Positions 34,830 through 47,900 of a DNA stretch of 64,000 nt are shown here, piece by piece. The stretch comes from Apostichopus japonicus (taxonomy: Eukaryota; Echinodermata; Holothuroidea; Aspidochirotida; Stichopodidae). Below the pieces are notes generated by a model. The model searched no databases. It saw nothing but the letters and a program-made list of their open reading frames with translations, and had not been told where the DNA came from. The number at the start of each line of letters is the position of its first letter. Positions within the stretch are counted from its first letter, which is position 1. The DNA is taken from NCBI RefSeq assembly GCF_037975245.1, contig NC_092580.1, positions 17,058,001 through 17,122,000 on the forward strand. Reading direction: 5' to 3'. A program made the position numbers and the translations under genes.

Positions 34830-36029
34830 CAGTGGCGGCGGAACCGGGGGGCTTGGGTGGGGGGGCTCAGCCCCCCAATGAAAAAGTTGAGGGGGCAAAT
34901 GCATGATAAGCCCCCCCAATATTTACCAAGGCTCCGAAACGTGCATCTGCCCACTCATTTTTTAATTCATACTTGTCGATCTGTCCGATGCACACGTATG
35001 CTATATAGGTGTAATAATTAAATATGATAATTGATTGTCTGTATCATGCCTCATCGAATATTAGTGTTTTAAATAAGAGGGTAATAAGCTAAACGCTACA
35101 CTCATCAACATTTGCGTTTACACTACGAGTACACGCAAGGCGTGGAACATGGCTTTATGTTCAAACGCAATCAATTATTAAACGAACAAAAACTGTATAG
35201 GGTACATGCATTCATGACATGATGACAGTGCTAGGTCATAGAAATTTGTTGGCAACTGCATATGGTTTTGGAATTACCCATTTGTTGACATAATGAAATG
35301 TTTTCTATGTTTTCTTATGACATTTATTTAATCCAGGGGCGTCGGAGCCGGTACGGGCAAATATTCACGACGCAAAAAAAAAAAAAGGACTAAAAAATGG
35401 AAAAAAAAATCTTGGAGGTATATGTTTCAATAATTTTCAATAATGATGACGGTAAGTAGGCTAAATGTGACTACTCTGGCATGGCAGAGGTCTTGTTTTC
35501 AAGCTCGGGAAGTGCCATTTCCTGCAATCTGGGAGGCATATTTTCAAAATTTTCTCCATTATACGCTACGCGCCAACCATGGTGGCGCGTAGCGTAGTTT
35601 GACCTACCAAACGTCCCCCGATAATTATGATAGTTGGCCACACTCTGAACCGCCGTACCAATCAAAAATAGCTTCCGACGCCCTTGTAATTATTGCATTT
35701 AATTGCAAGTAGTAATTTACTACACTCAAAAACGTCTTTGCGAGTACACGTCGAGTAATAGCTACTCTCTTAAAACACCATCGAATATACAAATTACAAT
35801 GTTTTTACAGATTTTTACGTGCAATCTGAGAAATTGCAGGCTTGAGACCCATGTTTTAGGGCTAGGTATTCATAGCATAAAACACTCGGGAAGTGCCGTT
35901 TCCGGCCATCTGGGGGGTTTGAAAAACCCAAAATTTTCTTGTACGCTCCGCGCCAACCGATGGTGGCACTCCGCTTAGATAGTCCCCACATATTAGCCCC
36001 CCAATAATTTTCCCGTTCCGCCGCGCCTG
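34830..36029. mobile_element. Non-autonomous hAT-type element
   Basis: The left end is CAGTGGCGGCGGAACC; the right end is GTTCCGCCGCGCCTG. Perfect 8-bp target duplications GATAGGGG lie at 34822-34829 and 36030-36037. G-tract subterminal sequences resemble those of 12595-14678, and two GGCGC palindrome motifs are present (35563-35595 and about 35940-35975). A further pair of inverted ends (GGGCGTCGGA at 35336 and TCCGACGCCC at 35674) marks a probable nested insertion. No transposase frame. Confidence 0.9.
35334..35686. mobile_element. Probable insertion nested in the hAT-type element
   Basis: It opens with CAGGGGCGTCGGAGCC and closes with CTTCCGACGCCCTTG, an inverted pair with one small mismatch. 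No clean 8-bp duplication was found directly at the ends; attTaatc/atttaatt lies about 10 bases off on the right. It includes the 33-bp hairpin at 35563-35595. Confidence 0.5.
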
Positions 36030-36056
36030 GATAGGGGCAAAATGCTGGGGAAAAGA

Positions 36057-36160
36057 CGAAGAGGGATTTGGAATGAGGGATTTGGAAAGAGGGATTTGGA
36101 AAGAGGGATTTGGAAAGAGGGCAGGGAATGAGGGAGTGGTAAGAGGGAGGGGAAAGAGTG
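36057..36160. repeat. Purine-rich short tandem repeat
   Basis: The unit agagggatttggaa repeats about four times, then degenerates into gagggagtggtaagaggg. It is almost pure purine on the + strand. Confidence 0.85.
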
Positions 36161-36541
36161 AATTAATTTTGCTTTATTATTTTACTTTACTTTATTTGGA
36201 TGCTAGCTGTCACTAAATCTATTAAAAAATATTTCTAGAATGATATGCTTTGAAGTATCTTCAAGTACATGTGCAATGACAATTAATGTTTGTACTCTGG
36301 TTTATCAATTTTGAATATCAGCCTTTGTCTAATCTATGATTGGTGAAAGACAGCACAAGGTGATCTTAATAATTATTCTTTACACTTTCCTATAAGGATC
36401 AACATTCATAAACCCTCATATTTCCCAACTTCCACTTATACTGCAAGAAAGTCCACCAGTGACATGCAGAGGATTTCAAAAGTGGGCGATGGGGGGGGGG
36501 GGGGATGTCCAATTTAAAATTTTCCACAACTGATAGTCTGA

Positions 36542-36727
36542 AGTTTTGTGGTATCGGCAAAGGTGAACAAGATTGTTATCAAGAACTGTGTGCTGCCCGA
36601 GGTCACTGAAGCCATCTCCTATCTACAACAATTGGGATTTAGACTTCAAATGGTGCATTCAGCTGAGGCATATGTAGACTACAAATTAGCCCTAAATACA
36701 AGGTTTGTTAATGAATACTTTGAGTGA
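36542..36727 (+). other. Short open segment of unknown origin
   Basis: Sixty-one codons between a stop at 36539 and TGA at 36725-36727, with no ATG near the start. It reads SFVVSAKVNKIVIKNCVLPE and ends RFVNEYFE. The codon use and composition look more protein-like than the surroundings. It could be a relic exon or chance. No splice partner was found. Confidence 0.2.
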
Positions 36728-38524
36728 GTTTGAAAAGAAAAAGGGGGTGGGAGAAATTCGTCTCCAGTTGATTGCAAAATCCCCCGAATGAACCATTTGC
36801 CACCAACTGTCAGTCACAGGTGGCCGGGGTTCCAGCATCCCCTCCCCGCCCTTCTTGCTGTAAGAGATTTTTCCCTGTACAAGTGAATGATATTCAATGA
36901 TATGTGGCTGATGTAAAATAAATATATTACAGTTATACAATCACATGAACACAAATATATATATTTGATATCAGCTTCATATCAGTTAGAATTATACGGA
37001 CAAAACATTCTGAACATCCACAAATAGTTTATTGATCCTTTCGACATATCATTTTTTTTATTTTCTTATATGATTTTACACGGCTCCACTCCTTCTTTGG
37101 TTTTAGCCCTATGCAGTCATTGACATACACAATAGCCCCAAAGCCAGGGCAAGTGCCAGACTATTCTGTGCCCTTGACAAGGCCAATTATTTGCTCCCCC
37201 TCCCCAAAAAAATATTGCCAACTTCAATATTTGTCTTCTCCAGGTGTCTGAGCGAACATTTAAATTACTCAAACTGTTTCACATACTTGCATAACTAATA
37301 TCTAACATAAAAATGTAGCAAAAAACAATTGAATCATCTATTATAAGCAGTAGCTATATAGCTACCCAAAGACAGGTGAATATTGTTGTCTCAGGGAATT
37401 CCCCTAAATTACCAACATTTGAAAATGGTGGCGCCATACATGAATGCTATATGCTGTATCTCTTGTCGGAGGAGAGGCGTCTCTTGTATGGTAACTGCAT
37501 TACTTTGCGCAGGCATACGCATACATAATGTAAGCTGATCACTGATTCCATGGCATGCCAGATTAACTTCAGTTATGTCAGTTTGCCTATTAATTGTTAT
37601 TACCATTCCACTAGAGTGCCCTGATTTAACAGAAGTTTCCTATGCATTCAAATTTATATGGGGTGTCTAGTTTCGACTGTAACATATCAACTATTATATT
37701 TTCCTTTTATTTTGTTCTTTATACAAACAACTGATTCGTATAAAACTGTGAACCTTACAGGTCATTACTGAGGTCTGCGCCCTAGCTAGGCTACAGCCTA
37801 GTTAATTGGTCCTAAAATATGGTAGCGGCACCATGCAGCCCTGCTTAAAGGCATAATACATGTCATAATACATGTCACAACCATTAAATCCCTAGTTCAA
37901 ATCATCACCATCCAGAAACTGATTCTCTTAATCCGATTCAAAATTGCTGCCTTGCAGCATCGTTGAGTAGAGTCTTACGTGGATTCCGGGTATTTCTGGT
38001 TTGTGAATTTGGGAACCAGGATTTGGCTCTGTTCTTTCAATGGTTTCGAAACAAGTTATTCACCATGGCTGCACTGCAGTGATGATGAATGGGTGCCCTC
38101 ACCTTCCTCAGTATTTTCACTGCCCTATGGGACCTTAACTGGCGGGGCCAGGAGCAGAAATGGGTATGAGAATTACAGGCATGTCTGGTAACTATTTGAA
38201 CACTCATCAAAAAGAGAATGCAATTAGTATAAGCCATTGTACATCCACAATCATCACATATAGGGTTTCAAATGAGTATCTGATGATGTCCTAAGTCTTA
38301 GGAAAAACAATTAAATAAACAAGCAATTTAAATTATTGATATTCTTACACAGAATGTCCAACTTTATAATCAGATTTGAGTAAAATTTATGAAATCTTGC
38401 ATATTCCAAAAGAGTTCTATTATCATACTCTGAAATGTCAGTCACTTAAATTTTATGTAAAAGAATATAACCTACCAGTGAAAATTTAGATCATATTCTA
38501 TGAGAAAAATCAATTTGAAAAGAA

Positions 38525-38530
38525 TTTATT
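38525..38530 (-). promoter_or_regulatory. Possible poly(A) signal of P450 gene 2
   Basis: AATAAA on the - strand about 190 bases after the stop codon of gene 2. Confidence 0.35.
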
Positions 38531-38722
38531 TTGATAAACATTAAAAGGAATGCAAATTACAAATGGATATGTGTTACATTATGCAAAAATCATATATAGA
38601 GAGTAAGTACTTTTCAGTTAATGTAGAAAATAAAATAATTTTGATCGTAGGAATTTGTTCATGGCAGGCTCATTCTTACATTTAAAAGTTGAACCCCCCT
38701 TGGAGTACATGCCTACATGCAT

Positions 38723-38901
38723 TCAACGTTGTGCAACGCAGACACGAAACTTGGCTGGCCGAGCTAAGACGCTTACATCTGGATCCAAACAGGGGATGGG
38801 GTCTTCATCTGGTAGTGAAAATTTAAATCTCTGCATAAGATTGGTGAAAAACAGAAACAGTTCCATTTTGGCCAAATGTTCACCAACACAGGATCGTCGA
38901 C
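38723..38901 (-). CDS. P450 gene 2 exon 6
   Basis: RRSCVGEHLAKMELFLFF with the heme Cys, then QRFKFSLPDEDPIPCLDPDV, ending FRVCVAQR-stop. Confidence 0.92.
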
Positions 38902-41900
38902 CTGTAATGACAAATGGACAACGTATGGAATACCAATGTCAACAAAGGATTTCCACAATTTCATTCAATACACAAATTAACTGCCATTGTAAATTGAAGC
39001 TCAAGTATGCTTCCCCCCTTTTCTAGAATATAATTTCAGTGTGTGACATGTAGTTGATTATCATTTATCAAATCCATATTTACATAATAACTGAGATGTT
39101 GACTAATTCATTAGCAATAATTCTTACCTATCCCAAAGGGAATCAATTCTTCACGTCTGTTAAGTGTCTTTCCATCATCACTCAGGAAGTGGGTTGGGTC
39201 AAACTGGTCAGGATTCTTCCAAACTTTGGGGTCATGAAAAATGCCCCACAAGTTGACAAAAATTTGTGAGCCCTGTTAAAATATGGGATAAAGTATGGGA
39301 TAAAGTATGGGATAAAATATGCGATAACGTCAGGTTACCAATCAGGAGATTAGGACGGTGTAAACTTTGATCATAACCATTAAGACAGTGTAATACTTCA
39401 TCCACCATACTATGGTGATAATGCAATACTTCAAGCACCAAGTATTCAATGGTGACGATCTAATATTCATCCACCAAGTTATGGTGCTGATGTTATACTT
39501 CAACAACCAAGTATGAATGGGGATGTTGTAATACTTCATCCACCATGTAATGGTGTTAATGTAATACCTCATCCACCAAATATTAATGGTGATGTTGTCA
39601 TACTTCAACCACCAAGTATGAATGTGATGATGTAATACTTTTCGCCATGCTATGGTGATAACATTCATCCACCATGTAATGGTGTAAATGTAATACCTCA
39701 TCCACCAAATATTAATGGTGATGTTGTCATACTTCAACCACCAAGTATGAATGTGATGATGTAATACTTTTCAAGCTGATCAATGGTGTGCATATATAAT
39801 CTATATTCTGAAACAAATATAATCTATATTCTGAAACAAAACTACCAGATCTAGTACCTTGGGGATGTTGTAGCCAGCAAGTTGAGTGTCGTGAAATACG
39901 CCGTGTGGAGGAACTATTACTACAACTGGTCGGAACCTCTGTATCTCCATCAAGACAGCTTCGGTGTACGGCATATTGGTGCGATCTTCGTATGATGGTT
40001 GTCTATTAGTACCAATAACCCTGTCAATTTCTTCTTGTACCTGAATTCATACAGACACAATAAGAAGGTACATAGGTTCAGAGAGCACAAGGGTTAATTG
40101 TGATGTTCACTTTAACTTGTTCCCTTCACACTAGTAAGATTCAAATCTGTTAGCATTTAGGTACATTTTTGGATTGATTGATTTTCTGCATATTTGTTAA
40201 TATAAACTTGACACCATAGAATCCCATAATGATAACAGCTGAGCTGTTCAATATTACACTTGACTAGCCAAGTTGCAAACAGAATTAGTTGCTTTTTCCT
40301 TAAAATTGTATGCCTGTATAAGAAAAGCATATGAGTGACAATGTATTCTTGTAGAATCTGGATAATTATAATTTATTAATTTATTCATAAAGTGTAGGAA
40401 TGTATAGGGCATATGTTTCATTTGAATAATAGTTCTACATTGTGCAACCTTTTTGACAGGTTTTATCAAATAACAAGCACTTGGTATAAGTAAATGTAAA
40501 ATGTGCTGCAAATAATGAAACTCAAAATTGTTGACATTATTTAAATTTGCTCAATTAGTGTTTTATCTGAGATTAAAACATTTGAAAACTTCAGAATTCA
40601 AATTCTTAAAACCAAGACTGCAAAAGTGAAGTTGTGCCCTCCCCCTCTCCCTCTTATAGCCCCTTAATTCCTTCCCACTCACCACTACCCCACCATGCAC
40701 CACCTAATTTCATTAAAAAGTTAATACAGAATTTAACACGACAGGAATTTAGAAGAAATCCATAGCCCAGATTGTCAGATGTATGAGACACATATAGTGT
40801 ATACAGCTGTTATATTAGTCTATCCTGCCCCGTTGATGTGACCATTCACCACACCATCCATATTACTCGATGCCACACATGCCATCACCATGACTTCAAA
40901 TGCCAAGATGGGTTTCACTTCACTTACTTTATCCTGTACTTCAGTATGCAATGAAGTAAGAAGGATGCCATACAGAAGGGTGTTTGTGGTGGTGTCGGTT
41001 CCTCCTCCAAAGATTTCCATAATAGCTCTCCAGGCTTGCTCTGGTTTGAAGATCACTTCTTCTCCACTCTCCTGCTGCCTCTTGATCTCCAACAAGTACA
41101 TATCGATGTAGTCACGCACGTCGTCTTCATTCAACGTCTGTTGGTGCTCCTTCAGGTGCCCACCGATGTAGGCTTTCATGTAGTCTAATGACCGACCGAT
41201 GTGACTGTACAGGGGTGTACGGAGCAGAAAGGGGAAACTGTTTGGTAAACCAGTGAGACTCACTGAAGCAATGAGAAAACGAAATCGGTTGATGATATCT
41301 TGGAAATGTTTGTCTTTGTAGTCGAATCTTTTGCCAAAGTTGATGTTGCAGATGACGTTGGCAATGGTCAGGGTGGTGTACTCGGAGGGATCAAATGGTC
41401 CCTCTATTCCTGTCATGACGTCCATCAGACAACGTGCCTCTTCGTTGATCTTGTATTCCAGACTCTTCTTCCCTACGCCAAAGTTTCGCAGAGCTTGCAT
41501 AGTGAACTTTCGTCGTTCTTTCCAAACTGGTCCATTCTGAAAGAAGAGGCTACCTGTCACGAAAGAGAGGAGGGAAATGTGTTACCCGTAGCTCGAAGGT
41601 CATGTGTCGATGCAACCATGGACTACAAGAGATGATTATATTCACACAAAAATTGTAACTGAGTAGGAATTAAGAAGCCCTTGGAGCTAAATAAGTCTCA
41701 AGAAATGACAGTGATATACCGACAATTGTAACATAATTGATGTATTATATGCAAACCATATACTGTAATTGACACCAGCCTTGAGTGACCCTGAACACTA
41801 CATGTAATATACCAGTGCTGTGGCTGAGTGGATAAAGGCGGTGGCATTTGTAACAATGAGGCTTAGCAATTGGGAGGTTCCGGGATAGATACCCAGCCGG

Positions 41901-44900
41901 GTCATAGTAAGGAGGGTTTTTCATCCAAGAGCAATCTATGGTTTTCCCATCTGCAATGACTTTCTAAATTGAAATGATTCCCTAATTTGAGTTAAAATCT
42001 TGAATTGGAAGCCACCTGACGTGTAAGTTGTAATCCATAAGCCCCACATTTGTGGTCGTTTAATCCTTGTAAAAATACCTGGTGATTATTATTTTATTAT
42101 TATTAATATAGTACAACTTCCTGGGGGTGGGTGTGACTGCAAAAATTGCCTTTGACCTTTTCGTCAATCCCCATCTATCCCTCTCCCCGTTTCTCTATCT
42201 CTGTTTCTCTCTCTGACATTTGAGGAAAAGCAACAACTCAGATTGCTTCAAAGCTTATTACCACAAATGAAGTCATTTGGAAATATAAGAGGTTTCAAAA
42301 TTTATTGATGATAAATAGAGAAGTGGGGTAGAATCTATTTCATCTTTCATTGCATCATGATTTGTTATTTTTCATCTTAAAGAAATCCCCGCAAAAAGCT
42401 TCATGACAATTTCAAAAATGACATCTTTTGTTCTTTCCAAATTGATCCATTCTGGAAGAATTCAAGGCTTTATCACTATAAGTACTGAATGAGAATATTC
42501 AGTATCACAATGGTAAAAAGCAGATGGTTGCAATTGGAATGGATAGCTACAGTGGCTGCTCTAGTCATCAATATATGGCATATGAAAAGATGAAGTAAAG
42601 ATTTTTTATTGCTGCGTTTAGACCGTCACAGTTAAAGGGTGTGATGACTCGCGCAAAAAGAAACATCTAATGCCGGTAATCTGACCTAGTTTTTAATGAG
42701 GTGTAACAGAAGTGTTAGACACCACCATCGATCCCAGAAAATACACACACTGCTTGCTACCGTCGGTAATTAGACACTAGTGTACAGTCAGTACATACAG
42801 CTACGGTCAATACCCACAGCACAGTGTATAGACGATACAGTGATGGACATCTCAGGTCCAGCTAAAGACAACAAGGTATCAGGTTTCATTACTGTCTGCA
42901 TTTTGTAGCGACTAGAACAAAACGTCACTTGCAAGCAACAGAACGTTAACTTTTTCAGATGGCCAAACGCTGTTTGGGGCGAGTCTTCAATGCATCCGAT
43001 ATTCTTGAGAAAGTCTGTTAATGATGCTTCAAAAGAAACGTCCAATGTAGACTCAGCTGACACCTATGCCAAGCATGTAGGCTACCTGTAATCCCAGCTA
43101 CCCTCTTCTTTAAACGCAAACCAAGAATCAACATGACTTGACCCAACCTAACTCATCACTATAGGTAATATGCTATAGTCACTTTGTTAAATTTACTAAA
43201 TAACAAGCAAGACTGCTACAATAAATTGCCATTAAATTTGTTCCATTGAAGTCAGTAGAACAATACTGTATCAACTGCAGTATGGGTATATATAGTATTA
43301 CATAATTAAATCTTAGTCTGGCATTCTGGATCTCCAGAACTCTCTGTGTTGACACAATCATTTACCCCTACTTAATTATGTCAGTATTTACTGAGCACTT
43401 TAGTTGGGTTTATGTTAGCATAGCAAAAAAAGGATTAAGAGGGGGGAAAAAAGCTCCATCAAGGACCCTATAGTTGAACAAAAGAAGCTTCGTGCAGTGT
43501 TGCATGAAGCAAAAAGGGATGCATAAATGCATTTAAAACAGCTATTGTTGATCAGTCACATTGCACAATGGGGTTATGCAAATTAAAACAATCATGTACT
43601 AACACTTATCAAAGTACAACACTGTCAGTACAGTACAAGTACAGAGCTAAAGAAAAATAGGCGTTCCCCCCCCCCCCAACATCAAATATTTGTAACCATG
43701 GCAATGCATTCTCAATTGTGACTGAAGGGTGCTACTGTCATTTCCAACCTGTTCTATATCCTGTCTACAAGTTTTCAACATCGAACTCAAAATGTATATC
43801 AGATAAATACAATCTCAAAATATATATCCTGCTCGAGGAAGTCAAGAATGTAACCTTTTTCAACATGAGCAATTTGAACTATAGTCTGTATGTGAATTCA
43901 TGATATGGTTTATATGCAAAGCGTAAAGTTCAGGTATACAGTATCTAATGACACAGTAGTTCTACAGCATATCTTGGTACACAATGAAACAGCTGCCATA
44001 ACAACATATAAATTTAGGGACACAACGACATGTAGTAGCGTTTCAACTAGCTAGTGACATAATAACATGTGTCAGCTAGCCTACAGCGATTAATCATCGC
44101 TGGGGTCATGGGCGGCGATCATGGGGGGACGGGGGGACATGTCCCCCCCAATATTTTAGGTGGGGGGATATAGTATCTAATATCCCCCCAATATTTGGTG
44201 GCATAGTCTTTTTGTGTGGCTATAAATAATGCGTGAGATTATTTATCCAAATCATATTTGGCGGTGGCTAAAACTTCATCCAACACATGCTGCGTGAGGT
44301 AAATGACTCTTCGTGGTCGTTTCTGTGACTAATTATGACCGTATAGCATGTTGTCACTCATGATTATTATCATAATGTCTGTACATCTCTTGTGTATGAG
44401 TGTAAGTACGTACAATCATATATATGATCCCCATCGATATGGGTTCAATGGGTTTCCATTTGGCCTGTTTCCTACCAGAATTCTAACCACAGGCGCGTAG
44501 CCAAGGGGGCGAAGGGGGAGGCTGCCCCCCCCTCGAGCATATTTTTGTATTTTTTTTATGATATCGAAGTTTTATAGTAGCCGTTATAAGAGGTTTTAAT
44601 ATTGTTACACTAATAAATCAACTGTGTCTGAATTTTTGAAAATTCCCTGACCAACATTCTTCATCATACTTCCCTCTACTCGTGCAATTTTGACCGGTCT
44701 GTTAGGGGTTGAAGGTTTTCTTTATTCTATATTGGTTGTCCATAGATGATATTTTGTGCAACATTATGGGCATGTTTTGAAGTGAATTTATTATTCAAAT
44801 TCTGAACAAATACTGGGCTTAAAACCTTGGGCATGTTACATAGTATTACCTACAAAAGCAATGATCCACATGAGATGCGATGAGGTCGAACATGATGTGT

Positions 44901-47900
44901 GACTGGTGACAATCTTGAAAAAGGTTATGGATGGAAAAAAAAACTATTGGGAAAAACTTGGTTCTCAGGCAAAAGTGTACATCTGGTTGGTCATTTTCAA
45001 GCGTGAGAAGTGCCATTTCCGGTGATCTGGGGGGCTATCAAAACCAGAAATTTTCTTGTACGCTGCGCGCCAACCGATGGTGGCGCTCCGCTTAGATAGT
45101 AATATAAAAAATATCACGAAGCACACAAACAACTTTGGGGATGAAAGTTGCTACGCGTCTGCACCTGAGCAAATGGCCCCCAATATTTGAAACAAATCGC
45201 CCCCCCTGGCCGGGGTTCTCAATAGAAGGCCTGCAAGCCAAATTTGGACCCATAATGCCATTCATTCTAGCTCATCCAAAAAACTATGTTATAATAATTT
45301 TACACTTTTACACTTAAACAGGGTATTGTGGATGTTGTAATGTTTTGGTTTCAATATCTTGCCTTATCGATCTATCATTGATCAATTATAAGGAGTGTGA
45401 GATTTTGGTTCTGCCTGTTCCTTTAGCTGCTCCAACCAATGCTTTTCTATGGTCCTTGTAGAATATTAATTGAGAAGCTCTGGTCTATGGAGTGAATACA
45501 AAATTCAGGGACACAACGTCACAACGAATCTACCGGCATAATGTCATAGCTGATATATGTACAGAGACATCTAAGGACACTATAACATAATTGCTCTAGC
45601 GACGAGTAGTTACAGACACAATGACCCAGGGGTCTTTATTTAGATTTACAGACTACCGTAGTGGGGGGGGGGGGGGATTGAAGTGAACAGTGATAACTTA
45701 GAACCACCAAAGTCAACAGGAATTTATATAAGCATTAGCTATTGTCAGGAATACCATTACCAGCAGAAATTCAGGTGAATTTTCTACAAAAATGAACGAT
45801 TGTGAAGTCAAAATGACTGGACAGAAAGCATACATGTGTTTTTGCAACAATTTTTGGTAATTAATAATATTATCTGTTGCCATTTTATTTTTCGCATTTA
45901 TCATATGAGAACAACTGATACAAGAGCAATGGCATATATTTAGGGTTATTTACCCTTGTCGCAATGCCACTTCGACAATGGCAATTTACTTGCTTACAAT
46001 AGAAAATACGTGCTCACTTAGTCAGCACTCTACCTGCAATGTTCTATAAAACAAAGAGTTTTATGCTTTAAAGCATTTTGTGTTTGGTCGACGTTTTTTA
46101 CCTTTTTGACATGTCCATCGAGTTTTTTACATATATCAATCACAAAACAGCAAACTAAGATATTAGCCAAGTTTTCCCTGCCAACAACGTTAATTGGCGA
46201 GTAATTAAGGATATTTGCAGATAATGAGAAAAGTGTCCACGACAAATTCCACATTTAATATTAATCGCATACAGTTCCCCCAAACCCACTAGTTTGAATT
46301 CAACCAATCAGAGATGCAGGTTTAGTAATGAGCCGTTGCTAAAAATAGATTCAAGACTTTGCATTGGTACAACCAGGGAGTTGTTATGGAACTCCCTGGT
46401 ACAACTGCCATATAGACTGTACACAAATCAACTTGCATGGTGTTGTATTACGTATTGGTCAATGACGTTCATAGTGTTTAAATATTCATATTATGGGCAA
46501 GGTTTATTGGGATCCCAACGGAAAATATCTTGGATAGAAAACAAAGTTCAAAGTTGCAAATTTTTCGACTCTTATGCCACCATTTGAAGTAAGATCTATA
46601 TAAGCCAGTTATGTATGTCGTTATGGCATAGTGGAGTCAGAGAGGTTGAGAAAAATCAAAGAATAGGACGCAAAACGCTGCTTTAAAAAATGTCAATGTG
46701 CAATAGAGTCTTGACGTGATGCATGATATGACAAAATGAAGGACAGTTACTTCCTTACCATCACTGCCAACTGTCCAAGCCAATACTGGAGGCAAAAACC
46801 GATCTGAAAAATTGTCAGCTTGCTTGGTGGCTGTTTCTTTGACGATATTTATGTCCGTGATGAGAATGGTCCGGGCCCTTCCCAAGTATACCGTACAAAT
46901 GCCCCCATAATTCTGGAATATCTCGTAAAACACCTAAGAATTAAAGCGAAATAATACATGAATGCACATATATATGTAGCAGAAATATCACACACTCTGT
47001 GAAGTAACTGAAACACACTCGCTTTACATGGTTAAAAATTATTCGATACATATACTGTAAACAATTTAATTTGTAAGGGTTACTTTACACTTATAATAAA
47101 TGTTTACACTCAAACTGATGTATGCAACATATATATTCCACACAGAGGTGGACACAAGTTTATACCTTGCCAGCCACAAGGAAATTTTGTACCAAATGCC
47201 CTGGCCTCAACACCTAAGGACATTCTCACTCCATTATGACAAACACAGAAATTACATGATGTAGGACATCTATTACATTGAGTATCAGGCTACCACACCT
47301 AGGTTCTTTATGCAAAATCACAAAACTAATTATGTACATTAGTGTCTTTCTTTTCCATCAATCTGTAAATTCCACTGTTTCAGTTTGATTTACCATGGTT
47401 GGTAAAAGTCCAAAAGATCTTATTCTGATATTGCAAGGTTCCACAGGCATTTAAAAAGCTCTCAATAGTTGGCCATAGAAAATTGTGTCACATGATGCAT
47501 GCAATAAGCTTCACTTACTATTGGCCCACTTCCAGTAGCTGTGATATTGACTATACATACATGGCCATGGAGGACTGGTCATGTCTTTTTACTAGTGTGC
47601 TTAACAAGGCCAGGGAGAAATAACCATTACACCATCTCAGTGTCATCATCATCTATTTAAAGTGGCTGCAGGACTACTCTGTCTAGCACACAAGTCATTC
47701 GGTCAGTTCCTGAAGCCTTGTTCACTTTTGAGAATGCAGAGAGGATCTAACCCTGCACGGATCATATAGTGTCGACCCTTTTGCAACTCAGGATCACGCC
47801 CTGCAATCGTGATCTCCATTTCGAGAATGATCCTGAACTGAATTATTAGTGTGGATGCTCGGGATCAAGTAACCGAGATCTCCAGTCACTTGACCTTTGC

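Larger units (their letters stand above)
36161..38722. other. Intergenic region between the two P450 genes
   Basis: AT-rich sequence between the 5' side of gene 1 and the 3' side of gene 2. One 61-codon open segment at 36542-36727 is noted separately. A possible AATAAA for gene 2 lies at 38525-38530 on the - strand. Nothing else was recognised. Confidence 0.4.

Noticed and set aside
41816-41905. A possible tRNA gene
   Set aside because: The A and B boxes are present, but the cloverleaf is poor and the sequence continues into a SINE body with an ATT tail.
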